Source: DASVDE01 sp963740065 (lineage in GTDB: Bacteria; Actinomycetota; Thermoleophilia; Solirubrobacterales; 70-9). From it: a stretch of DNA of 64,000 nt. Where the stretch lies: positions 1 through 64,000 of the forward strand of contig CAVUCS010000002.1 in NCBI GenBank assembly GCA_963740065.1, in the 5' to 3' direction. The notes under the pieces were generated by a model, which saw only the letters and a program-made list of their open reading frames with translations, was not told the origin of the DNA and did not search any database. Positions 8,625-15,853 of the stretch are shown in pieces (the stretch's first letter is position 1; each line of letters opens with the position of its first letter). Both the position numbers and the translations under genes were made by a program.

Positions 8625-9109
8625 CAACTTGCTCCTTCCTCGGCTGGGGCTTCGGACGCAACCGCGGGTTCGGGACGGACCACCAGGGTCAGGCCTTCAA
8701 CCGCTTCGATCCTGACTCTATCCCCCAGGCGGGCAGGGGAGGAGCCGGAAGCCAGCCGCGCGCCCCAGAGGGCTCCCTCGATCCAGACTTGGCCCTCGGG
8801 GTCGAGGGCGGTGCGCGCCTCGGCCGTCGCCCCAAGCAGTTCTTCGGACCCCGTTCGCACCGGCTCGTCGCGATGGGCGGCAATTACTTTGCGGGCGATG
8901 AAGTAGAAGGAGGCCAGGGAGAGGACACCGAGCGCGATCAGGGCCGGCCCGATCACGTCTCGGTCGCCGGCATCCGATTCGAGCGCCAGCACGCCGGCGA
9001 CCATCAGCCCCACCGCTCCCAGTACCGCCAGCACGCCGCCGGTCGGAAGCAGCAGCTCGGCGACCAGCAGGACGATTCCGAGCAAGGCGATGACGACGAA
9101 GAAGTCCAT
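8624..9109 (-). CDS. NfeD-family membrane protein
   Basis: 161 residues. Two or three hydrophobic helices (residues 4-45, VVIALLGIVLLVAELLLPTG, and 55-75, ALIALGVLSLASFYFIA) precede a C-terminal OB-fold domain: LLGATAEARTALDPEGQVWI, GALWGARL, RVRIEAVEGLTLVVRP. This is the short NfeD form without the N-terminal ClpP-like protease domain. In this family the OB domain binds the slipin partner, encoded directly downstream. ATG 9109 begins 7 bases after the stop of the thioredoxin-like gene, so TlpA-like, NfeD, slipin and galT appear to form one transcription unit. Confidence 0.93.
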   Translation of the reverse strand: MDFFVVIALLGIVLLVAELLLPTGGVLAVLGAVGLMVAGVLALESDAGDRDVIGPALIALGVLSLASFYFIARKVIAAHRDEPVRTGSEELLGATAEARTALDPEGQVWIEGALWGARLASGSSPARLGDRVRIEAVEGLTLVVRPEPAVASEAPAEEGAS

Positions 9110-9116
9110 GCGCCGA

Positions 9117-9761
9117 TTATCCGCTTTCGCCGCCGCCGGCGAGCGAATAGCGACGGATATCGGCCGATAGTTCACTGTCGCTGCCGTACGGCCGCTGCTG
9201 TAGGAACACGAGCGCCCCGTCCCGGTCGTAGAAGGCGGTGGCGGGGAAGGCGATCGCCCCCAGCTCGTCGGAGATCTCTTTGTCCGGATCGGTATAGCTG
9301 GGGTAGGAGAGCGGCTCCTCCTCGAGGAAGGTCGCGGCGGCGTCATTGGAATCCTCGGAGTTGACCCCAAGAAATGCGACGCGTCTGCCGTAGCGAGCGG
9401 AGTTGTCCTGGAAGGCTGGGAACTCGAATCGGCAGGGCCCGCACCATGAGGCCCAGACGTTGACCACGACGGGATATCCGCGCAGCGCCGCGATCCGTTT
9501 CTCGTAGGCGTCGAGTCCTCCCGGCAGCAGGTCGTTGGCTTGGCGGTGGAGCGCCGCCAGCGGCGCCGGCGCCCCGGCCAGGGCGGCGGCGTAGTCGGGG
9601 TGCTTGCCGCCGCCAAGCTCAGATCCGCCGCAACCTCCCAGCCCCAGCACCGCGACAAGAGCGACAATCGTCAGCACTACCGTTCCGCTGGCCCTTTTCC
9701 CTGATATGTGGGGGAAAAGAACAGCGGAGTGGTGGTTTTTTGGGTTTCGCCGCGTTTGCAC
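9117..9761 (-). CDS. TlpA/ResA-like thioredoxin lipoprotein
   Basis: An extracytoplasmic thiol-disulfide protein. The hydrophobic segment VLTIVALVAVLGLGGCGG ends in a lipobox-like GLGGC, so the mature protein is probably lipid-anchored. The thioredoxin fold has the redox site WASWCGPCRFEFP, then VAFLGVNSEDSNDAAATFL (TlpA-type insert) and the cis-Pro region AIAFPATAFYDRDG. The start is unsettled. GTG 9761 gives a basic N-region but runs through palindrome copy c; GTG 9677 gives a short signal without basic residues; ATG 9869 seems too long. Likely role: reduction of cytochrome c or other exported cysteines, consistent with the cytochrome c maturation genes at 17-19.5 kb. That link is inference. 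Confidence 0.85.
   Translation of the reverse strand: MQTRRNPKNHHSAVLFPHISGKRASGTVVLTIVALVAVLGLGGCGGSELGGGKHPDYAAALAGAPAPLAALHRQANDLLPGGLDAYEKRIAALRGYPVVVNVWASWCGPCRFEFPAFQDNSARYGRRVAFLGVNSEDSNDAAATFLEEEPLSYPSYTDPDKEISDELGAIAFPATAFYDRDGALVFLQQRPYGSDSELSADIRRYSLAGGGESG
9682..9731. repeat. Family 1-like palindromic element, copy c
   Basis: The ends GTTCCGCTG (9682-9690) and CAGCGGAGT (9722-9730) match the family ends. The inner stem is different (CTTTTCCC ... GGGGAAAAG around a TGATATGT loop). It lies across the N-terminal region of the TlpA-like gene, where that gene's start is uncertain. The frame of the gene is open through it. Confidence 0.75.
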
Positions 9762-9788
9762 CGTCTGAATGATTAAATAGGTTCTGTT

Positions 9789-9889
9789 CGGCCCGCTCGG
9801 ATGCGGGCCGCTGAGATCGTCGGGGGAGGAAAGACTCCCGGCATCCTCACTCACTTGTCCCGGCCGCACGTCTACGTCCCGGCTGGGAC
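9789..9889. other. Structured leader region upstream of the helicase gene
   Basis: The gap between the divergent TlpA-like and helicase genes holds three possible hairpins. They are CGGCCCGC/GCGGGCCG (9789-9810), GGGAG/CTCCC with loop GAAAGA (9823-9838), and GTCCCGGCC/GGCTGGGAC with one mismatch (9857-9889). No promoter consensus, riboswitch or known RNA family is recognised. A GAGGAAAG string at 9826 resembles a conserved RNase P RNA box, but the rest of that RNA is missing. Confidence 0.35.
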
Positions 9890-9904
9890 GGACCCAAGGG
9901 CTTC

Positions 9905-12529
9905 ATGGCCAACACCAGAGAAGTTGCCGCGTCGGCGGCAGTTCCCTCAAGCGACGACATAGATCGCGCGGCGAATTTCGCCCGCGAGCCCTTCCTGCTC
10001 GATGGCGAGGGGCCGGAGGCCCTTGCGCCCGGCACGGCGCGGCGCAGGGCGCTGGATGCGGCTCTGGCCGAGATCGACAGCGGCGCCGAAGAGCCGTCGA
10101 TCGAGTGGCGCCGAGCCTTCTCCCTACTGCTGGGGCTGGAGCGGTTGCTCGCCGAGGAGCCGCCGAAGCTGCGCGACGGGGCGGAGCTGAATCCGCATCA
10201 GGTGGACGCTCTCTCCGGGACGCTGACCGAGCTGATGGCCGAGCAGCAGGTGGCGGCCGACGATGACCGGCGCAACGGGGAGGCTGCCGCCGCGGCTGAG
10301 GCAGAGTTGGAAGCCGCCGCGCCTCCCGCCGCGCAAGACCTCGACGACGGAGACGAGGTGGATGAGGAGGAGGAGGCCCTTGAGGACGAGGAGGTCTCCC
10401 CCGACGAGGAGCCTCAGGATTGGGAGGAGGAAGCGGCCGAGGACGAGGAGGCGCCGATCGCCGAGGCGCCGGAAGACCCGGGCGCCGAGCGGCGCTTCTG
10501 GTTCGAGCACGCGACCGGCGCCGGCAAGACCGTCGCCGCGGTTGGCTTCATCGATGCCTCGCGCACCGGCGGCGTCCTTATCCTCACTCACCGCCGCAAC
10601 CTGGTCGACCAGTTCATCGGCGAGATCTCCGAGCGTGGTTACAAGGAGCGCCTGCGCCCGCCGCTGCTCGACGGTCGCGACGACCCCGACGGGCCGGTAA
10701 CGGTTGAGACCTACCAGTGGTTCGTCCGCAACCACAAGCGGGTCTCCGACGCTTACTCGATCGTGATCTGCGACGAGGCGCACACCGCGCTTGGCGAGAA
10801 AACAAGCGCCTGCATCCGCGAGTGGACCGGCCCCGTCTACATCGGCATGACCGCGACCGGCGCGCTGATCGCCCGCCACGTCGCCGACCTCTTCCCGACC
10901 CAGACCTCGCGCTTCGACCTCGCCCAGGCGGCGCGGCGCGGAGTGATCTCGCCCTTGCGTTGCCTGCGCATCCCGCCCGGCCCGGGGGTGCGGACGATCG
11001 CCAGAGTGCCGTTGCGAAAAGGCGAGGTGGACCAGGACTTCGACCAGGAGGAGCTCGCCGCGCTCCTGGACCAGGAGCCGTTCAACGTGGCGATCGCCGA
11101 CCTCTACAAGACGCGCTTCAGCAAAGCCCCCGGCGTTCTCTATACGGCGGGAGTGCAGCACGCGAAGAACGTCGCGAGAGCTTTTAAGGACACGGGGATC
11201 GTGGCGCGCGCCGTCTCCGGCGAAACGCCGAAGCGCGAGTTGGCCGAGATCCTGGCGGCGTTCGAGCGCGGTGAAGTTGACGTGCTCTGCAACGCGATGC
11301 TGCTGGCGGAAGGATGGAACTCACCGCGGGCGACGATCTGCATGCACTTGGCGCCGACCGCTTCGCGGCGGATTTATCAGCAGCGGGTCGGTCGTGTGAC
11401 CCGCCGCGCGCCGGGCAAGGAAGCGGGGCTGGTGATCGACTTTGTCCATCCCGCGACGACCCACGACGAGGCGATCATCACCTTGCACAGCTTGCTCGAC
11501 CGCGATGTCTACCGCGGCGGCGCGATCGTGGTCGGGCCGGTGCGGCGCGGTCGCGGCCGCAAGGTCCGAGTCGAGCGGCGGGTTGTCCCCGTCTCCGACG
11601 ACGAGGCGCGCCGCATGCAGGTATTGGAGCGGGAGCTGTGGCGGATCGCGGTCGAGAACCTCGACTATCCCGAGCAGCATGCCTGGGCGGCTCTGGCCGG
11701 CGCGCGGGTCAACCCGCCTGGTTGGCGCCGGGCGCGGGCGATGCTGCAGAACGACCAGACCAAGGAGCTGCGCAGACGCTTCCTGTTGACCTGCGTGCAG
11801 CGCAATCGCAACGCCCAGTTGCGCCTCAAAGCGCTGTCGGAGATCGCCGACCTGGGTGACGCTGAGGCCTTTGACGACGCGATCGACATCGTCGGGACCT
11901 GGAGCCGCGAGGACAAGCGGGCGGGGACCAAGACCCTGCTGCAGGCGTTGGTCGACAAGCGGATCGGTCGTCGCGACCAGGCACAGGCCTGGGTTTGGCG
12001 ACTCGCCTCCTACACGCGCGAGGTGCACGAGGAGTACGCGGTGCAGCGCTGGCCGGAGACGAAGCGACTGCTCGGCCTGCTGGTCAACTCCTCCGGGCGG
12101 GCACATGGACGCAACGCGCGGCGACTCGTGCATGCCTCGCGTAGACAGGACCGGCGTCTGGCGGTCTCCCTGCTGGCCGCGTCGGTTGCGCATACGCCCG
12201 AAGGGGAAGAGGTGCTGCGCGGGGCGCGGATGCGGCTGGCGCGGAAACCGTCGGGAATCGCGAGGGAGTTGCTGCGCAATTTCCCCAAGGGAGGCAAGCG
12301 ACGGCGCAAGCGCAGAAGGCCGAAGCAGAACGGTGGCAATGGAGCGGAGGCCAAAGGCTCCCGGCGTAAATCTCAGAGGGCGGCGAGAGCCGAAAAGAAC
12401 GGGGCGGGTAAGGCGAGAGAGGATTCAGGTGCTGAGGTGAACCTCGCCGGCGGCGAGGGCGACGGGGTCTCCTCCGGGAACGGCAACGACGAGGTTGCCT
12501 CGACCGTCGACGCCTCCGGCGATTCCTGA
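9905..12529 (+). CDS. Superfamily 2 DEAD/DEAH-type helicase with an acidic insert and a basic tail
   Basis: 874 residues. A PHQVDALSGTLTEL block (residues about 96-109, like the Q-region of SF2 restriction-type helicases) is separated from Walker A (HATGAGKT, about 203-210) by roughly 65 acidic residues (DDGDEVDEEEEALEDEEVS). Normally these are about 20-30 residues apart. Then come LILTHRRNLVDQF (motif Ia), CDEAHTALG (DEAH box), GMTATG (motif III), VDVLCNAMLLAEGWN (motif V) and QQRVGRVTRR (motif VI). The C-terminal 250 residues look helical, ending in KGGKRRRKRRRPKQ and a Gly/Ser/Asp-rich tail. It probably remodels nucleic acid; the partner is unknown. The last 105 bases overlap the 3' end of birA on the other strand. 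Confidence 0.85.
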   Translation: MANTREVAASAAVPSSDDIDRAANFAREPFLLDGEGPEALAPGTARRRALDAALAEIDSGAEEPSIEWRRAFSLLLGLERLLAEEPPKLRDGAELNPHQVDALSGTLTELMAEQQVAADDDRRNGEAAAAAEAELEAAAPPAAQDLDDGDEVDEEEEALEDEEVSPDEEPQDWEEEAAEDEEAPIAEAPEDPGAERRFWFEHATGAGKTVAAVGFIDASRTGGVLILTHRRNLVDQFIGEISERGYKERLRPPLLDGRDDPDGPVTVETYQWFVRNHKRVSDAYSIVICDEAHTALGEKTSACIREWTGPVYIGMTATGALIARHVADLFPTQTSRFDLAQAARRGVISPLRCLRIPPGPGVRTIARVPLRKGEVDQDFDQEELAALLDQEPFNVAIADLYKTRFSKAPGVLYTAGVQHAKNVARAFKDTGIVARAVSGETPKRELAEILAAFERGEVDVLCNAMLLAEGWNSPRATICMHLAPTASRRIYQQRVGRVTRRAPGKEAGLVIDFVHPATTHDEAIITLHSLLDRDVYRGGAIVVGPVRRGRGRKVRVERRVVPVSDDEARRMQVLERELWRIAVENLDYPEQHAWAALAGARVNPPGWRRARAMLQNDQTKELRRRFLLTCVQRNRNAQLRLKALSEIADLGDAEAFDDAIDIVGTWSREDKRAGTKTLLQALVDKRIGRRDQAQAWVWRLASYTREVHEEYAVQRWPETKRLLGLLVNSSGRAHGRNARRLVHASRRQDRRLAVSLLAASVAHTPEGEEVLRGARMRLARKPSGIARELLRNFPKGGKRRRKRRRPKQNGGNGAEAKGSRRKSQRAARAEKNGAGKAREDSGAEVNLAGGEGDGVSSGNGNDEVASTVDASGDS

Positions 12530-13168
12530 AGCTCCATCCCAAGAGATCTCTTGGCCGCGGAGAGCATCGCGCTCACGCCAGGCCCTGAGGATCTCGTCAT
12601 CACTTGCGTCAACCCAGCGTGCCAGGTGACGGATTAGAGCTTCGGCGGCGGTGAGGGGGGTCGGGGGAAGTCCCGACGGAGCCTCCCCGCTGTTGCTCCG
12701 GCGGGGCTTCCCCCGACCCCCCGCCCCCGGATCGAAGAGCGAGATCGCCGTTTTTTTCAGGTCGGGGGGAAACTCGTCGGGCGTGATCGTGAGGTTGAGG
12801 CCTACGCCGATCACCGCCCAGTCGTCTTGGGGGCGAGCCTCGATCAGGATTCCGGCCAGCTTGCGGCCTTCGAGTTGGATGTCGTTGGGCCACTTGACCT
12901 TGCACTCGGTGCCCGGCGCCAAATCCTCCGCCGCTTCGCAGACGGCGAGTGCTGCTGCCAGGGGCAATAGCGGGCGGTCGCCGAGAGGTCGTAGGAGCAG
13001 CGAGTAGAGCAGCGCTCTGCCGCGCGGGGCGACCCATGCGCGCCCTTGGCGCCCTCGTCCCTCGGTCTGCTCGTCGGCGGTGACGACAGTGCCCCCCGGC
13101 GCTCCCGCCGCGGCCAGCTCCTTCGCCCGGGCGTTGGTTGAGTCAGTGAGGCGGAAGTGTCGATGCAT
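12425..13168 (-). CDS. birA: Biotin--protein ligase (BirA) with an in-frame hairpin insertion
   Basis: 247 residues. It activates biotin to biotinyl-5'-AMP and attaches it to carboxylase lysines. Family motifs: TDSTNARAKELA, QTEGRGRQGRAWVAP (adenylate-binding loop), CKVKWPNDIQLEGRKLAGIL, and VIGVGLNLTI. The C-terminal domain is LRGQEISWDG and GNLVVAV. There is no N-terminal helix-turn-helix, so it is a monofunctional ligase, not a repressor. Residues about 149-172 (GGRGKPRRSNSGEAPSGLPP) come from a perfect-arm hairpin at 12655-12722 between the catalytic domain and the helix LTAAEALIRHLARW. The start overlaps the cobA-hemD stop by 26 bases. Confidence 0.93.
   Translation of the reverse strand: MHRHFRLTDSTNARAKELAAAGAPGGTVVTADEQTEGRGRQGRAWVAPRGRALLYSLLLRPLGDRPLLPLAAALAVCEAAEDLAPGTECKVKWPNDIQLEGRKLAGILIEARPQDDWAVIGVGLNLTITPDEFPPDLKKTAISLFDPGAGGRGKPRRSNSGEAPSGLPPTPLTAAEALIRHLARWVDASDDEILRAWRERDALRGQEISWDGASGIAGGVDGRGNLVVAVPGGDPVALAAGEVHLST
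12655..12722. repeat. Long perfect hairpin inserted in frame in birA
   Basis: The 16-base arms GGGGGGTCGGGGGAAG (12655-12670) and CTTCCCCCGACCCCCC (12707-12722) are perfectly complementary. A second inner stem (CCCCGC ... GCGGGG) lies between them. 68 bases in total. The arms share no sequence with the family 1 or family 2 cores but resemble the G-rich hairpins at 19556 and 56645. The birA frame stays open across it. Confidence 0.85.
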
Positions 13169-14729
13169 CTGCCGTCAGGGCTTGGATCAGGCCTTCGATG
13201 TCGTGGCGCTCGGCTTCGGCGTGGACCTCGAGGCCGGCGGCACGGGCCGTCTCGCTGGTGATCGGGCCTATGGAGACGATGCGGGCGTCCTTCGGAAAGC
13301 GGTCGCCCAGGGCCTCGGTGAGGTTGGTGACCGTGGAGGAGGAGGTGAAGGTGACGTAGTCGGTCTTCTGCGCCGCTTCGACGGCAGTCGGGTCGGGACC
13401 CTCGCGGACCGTCTCGTAGAGAGCGACGACATCGACATCGGCGCCTCGTTGGCGCAGGGCGTCGGGCAGCACATCACGCGCCTCCGCTGCTCGGGCAATG
13501 AGGACGGCCTTTCCCTCAACTTCGACCTCTGTCAGCGCCTCGATCAACGCCTCGGCGACGAACTTTTCGGGAACGACATCCGCCCGAATCCCGCGTTCGG
13601 CGAGCGCCCGCGCCGTTCCAGGGCCAATTGCGGCAACAGTCGTCTCCGCGCGCGCAGCGCCCCCCAGCCCCTTCCCTACCTGCTTCTTTTCCGGTCCCTC
13701 CGCATCGCACTGCCTGCCCAACGCCCGCGCATCGAGGCCCGCTTCGTCAAGCGCCTCGAACAACAGGTGCGCCCCATTCGGGCTGGTCACGCAGATCAGC
13801 GCGTACTCGCCGATCCGCTCGACCGCGCGCCGCACTTCGTCACTGTCGATTCGCGGCTCGATCCGGATCGCCGGTAGCTCGATCACCTCAGCCCCCAGTT
13901 CACGCAGCGCCGCCGCGAGGCCGCTGGTCTGTGCGCGGGCGCGGGTGACGACTACGCGCTTTCCCTGCAAGGGTCGCCGCTCCAGCCAGGCGAGCGTCTG
14001 GCGACGGCGTACGACGTCGCCGATGACGATCAGCGCCGGAGCTTTGATGCCCTCGCGCTCGACGGCGCCGGCAATCGTTCTCAAAGTCGCGGTGACCGTG
14101 CGCTGCCCGGCCATCGTCCCTCTCTCTACCGCGGCGGCGGGCTCGTCAGGGTTGCGCCCGGCATCGATCAGCGCCGCCGCGTTCGCAGCCAGCTTTTTCA
14201 CCCCCATGTAGAAGACCAGGGTTCCGGGGAAGCGAGCCAGTGCCCCCCAGTCGATCGCGGTCTCCTCCTTCTCGGGGTCCTCATGGCCGGTGACGAAGGC
14301 CACCGCGGAGGCATCGTCGCGGTGGGTGACGGGAATTCCCGCGTACGCGGTGGCGGCGACTCCGGCGGTCACTCCCGGCACCACCTCGAACTCGACTCCG
14401 GCGGCGCGCAGTGCCTCCCCCTCTTCGCCGCCACGGCCGAAGACGAATGGGTCGCCGCCCTTCAACCGCACGGCGCTCCTGCCCGCCTGGGCCGCCTCGA
14501 TCAACCGCTCCCCGATCTCCTCTTGAGGGACGGAGGGGACGCCGGGCTGCTTGCCGACGTAGATCAGCTCGGCGTCGTCCCGGGCGCCATCGAGCGCCCC
14601 CGGTGGGATCAGCCGGTCATAGAAGACGACATCGGCCGAGGCGATCAGCTCCAACGACCGCGCCGTCATCAGCCCAGGGTCGCCGGGCCCGGCCCCCACC
14701 AGGTAGACGACTCCGCCTCGCGCGCTCAT
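13143..14729 (-). CDS. Fused uroporphyrinogen-III C-methyltransferase / uroporphyrinogen-III synthase
   Basis: 528 residues with two enzymes in one chain. Residues 1-245 are a SUMT/CobA domain: VYLVGAGPGDPGLMTARSLE, FYDRLIPPGAL, VRLKGGDPFVFGRGGEE, VVPGVTAGVAATAYAGIPVTH. It methylates uroporphyrinogen III with SAM toward siroheme or cobalamin. Residues about 250-528 are a HemD domain: GKRVVVTRARAQTSGLAAAL, CVTSPNGAHLLFEAL, VAAIGPGTARALAERGI, TFTSSSTVTNL. It closes hydroxymethylbilane to uroporphyrinogen III. This fusion is common in Actinobacteria and Firmicutes. A stretch near residues 340-357 (CDAEGPEKKQVGKGLGG) looks like an extra insertion. ATG 14729 is preferred to the longer in-frame start at 14771. 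It lies between hemC and birA in a same-strand heme cluster. Confidence 0.94.
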   Translation of the reverse strand: MSARGGVVYLVGAGPGDPGLMTARSLELIASADVVFYDRLIPPGALDGARDDAELIYVGKQPGVPSVPQEEIGERLIEAAQAGRSAVRLKGGDPFVFGRGGEEGEALRAAGVEFEVVPGVTAGVAATAYAGIPVTHRDDASAVAFVTGHEDPEKEETAIDWGALARFPGTLVFYMGVKKLAANAAALIDAGRNPDEPAAAVERGTMAGQRTVTATLRTIAGAVEREGIKAPALIVIGDVVRRRQTLAWLERRPLQGKRVVVTRARAQTSGLAAALRELGAEVIELPAIRIEPRIDSDEVRRAVERIGEYALICVTSPNGAHLLFEALDEAGLDARALGRQCDAEGPEKKQVGKGLGGAARAETTVAAIGPGTARALAERGIRADVVPEKFVAEALIEALTEVEVEGKAVLIARAAEARDVLPDALRQRGADVDVVALYETVREGPDPTAVEAAQKTDYVTFTSSSTVTNLTEALGDRFPKDARIVSIGPITSETARAAGLEVHAEAERHDIEGLIQALTADASTLPPH

Positions 14730-14793
14730 GCTTCCCTCTGGCTCATCAGCGGGGTGAGTGAGCTTAACCACCCATAGTGGGGCATAACCTCAT

Positions 14794-15690
14794 TCACCCC
14801 CATGATTCGGCGCGGTCGAGGATCTCGCGGGCGCCGGTGGCGAGCAGGCGCTGAGCCAGCTGCTCGCCGACCGCCTCTGGGCGGTCGGCGTCGCCCTCGA
14901 TCCGGTCGCGTAGCCACTCGCTGCCGTCCGGCAGACCGACGAAGGCGTCGATGACCACCCTCTCCCTACCTGCTGCTTTTTCGGAGATGGGAGCGATTCG
15001 GGCATGGGCGCCGATTGGGGATGCGCAGGTTGCTTCGAGCAGAGAGACCACGGTGCGCTCGGCGGTCAGCTCTCTCAGCGAGGTGTCGTCGCCCATCTTC
15101 GCGACCGCATCGCGACTCATCTCGTCATCGGCCCGGGTTTGCAGCACCAGCGCCCCCTGCCCCGCCGCCGGAGTCATCGCCTCGGCCGGGATCGAGAACG
15201 CCGCCTCGCCCTCCCGCCCCAACCGCCGCAAGCCGGCGGCGGCCAGCACGATCCCGTCCAACTCTCCCTCACCCAGCTTCTTTAGTCGCGTGTCCACATT
15301 TCCGTGCAACTCCTCCACCCGTAAGTCCGGTCGCGCGGCGAGCAGCTGAGCCCGCCGCCGCAGGCTCGCGGTCCCAACCCGCGCCCCTTCCGGCACATCG
15401 TCAAGCGACGCCCCAACCCCGATCCAAACATCCGCCGCATCCACTCGCGACGGCACCGCGGCGATCACCAACCCTTCAGGAATCTCCGCCGGCACATCCT
15501 TAGCCGAGTGCACACCAACGTCAGCTTCCCCTGCCAGCAACGCCCGCTCAACCCCCCGCACAAACCGAGCCTTATCCCCCGGCGGTCCATCGGAAGAGAC
15601 TTGGACCAACTCAGCCCCCCCCAAGAGGTCGGCCACCTGACGCGCCTGCGCCAGCGCCAATGCACTTCCGCGTGTAGCAATCCGAATCAT
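14794..15690 (-). CDS. hemC: Porphobilinogen deaminase (hydroxymethylbilane synthase)
   Basis: 298 residues; polymerises four porphobilinogens into hydroxymethylbilane. The N-terminus is MIRIATRGSALALAQARQVA. Core motifs are HSAKDVPAEIPEGLVIAAVP, GTASLRRRAQLLAARPDL and ELHGNVDTRLKKL. The dipyrromethane-cofactor cysteine is C222 in EATCASPIGAHA. ATG 15690 is chosen because the family starts there; the longer frame to 15765 runs into a family 2 repeat. After C222 the protein has an unusual stretch (APISEKAAGRERVV) where the family normally has a shorter loop. Its DNA resembles the extra stretch in HemD. It sits between hemA and cobA-hemD. Confidence 0.95.
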   Translation of the reverse strand: MIRIATRGSALALAQARQVADLLGGAELVQVSSDGPPGDKARFVRGVERALLAGEADVGVHSAKDVPAEIPEGLVIAAVPSRVDAADVWIGVGASLDDVPEGARVGTASLRRRAQLLAARPDLRVEELHGNVDTRLKKLGEGELDGIVLAAAGLRRLGREGEAAFSIPAEAMTPAAGQGALVLQTRADDEMSRDAVAKMGDDTSLRELTAERTVVSLLEATCASPIGAHARIAPISEKAAGRERVVIDAFVGLPDGSEWLRDRIEGDADRPEAVGEQLAQRLLATGAREILDRAESWG

Positions 15691-15704
15691 CAGCTCGTGT
15701 GGGT

Positions 15705-15853
15705 GAGAGCCCATCCGGTAGGGGTGGAGCGTCTTGTACTTTTTCGCGACTGCCGATCGCGGCAAGCCACAAGCGCATCTCGAAAAAGTTAAGCGGAACC
15801 CCTACCGGATGGGCTCTCCATCGGGAACGTTAAGCGGAACCCCTACCGGATTG
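15705..15853. repeat. Family 2 palindromic element, copy A, plus an adjoining half-copy
   Basis: Arms GAGAGCCCATCCGGTAGGGG (15705-15724) and CCCCTACCGGATGGGCTCTC (15799-15818) pair perfectly. The shared inner blocks are GGAGCGTCTTGTACTTTTTC and CGAAAAAGTTAAGCGGAAC. A half-copy (GTTAAGCGGAACCCCTACCGG) follows at about 15829-15849, and the hemA stop codon and last residues (GQSGRGSA) are encoded by it. It occupies the hemA-hemC intergenic region, so it could affect read-through between the two genes. Confidence 0.88.

Noticed and set aside
9789..9904. GAGGAAAG string resembling a conserved box of RNase P RNA, with nearby hairpins
   Set aside because: The other conserved boxes (such as ACAGAA and the P4 core) are missing, and there is not enough room before the helicase coding sequence.
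15691..15765. N-terminal extension of hemC beginning MPRSAVAKKYKT
   Set aside because: It runs through a family 2 element; HemC proteins start at MIRIATRGS, so ATG 15690 is used.
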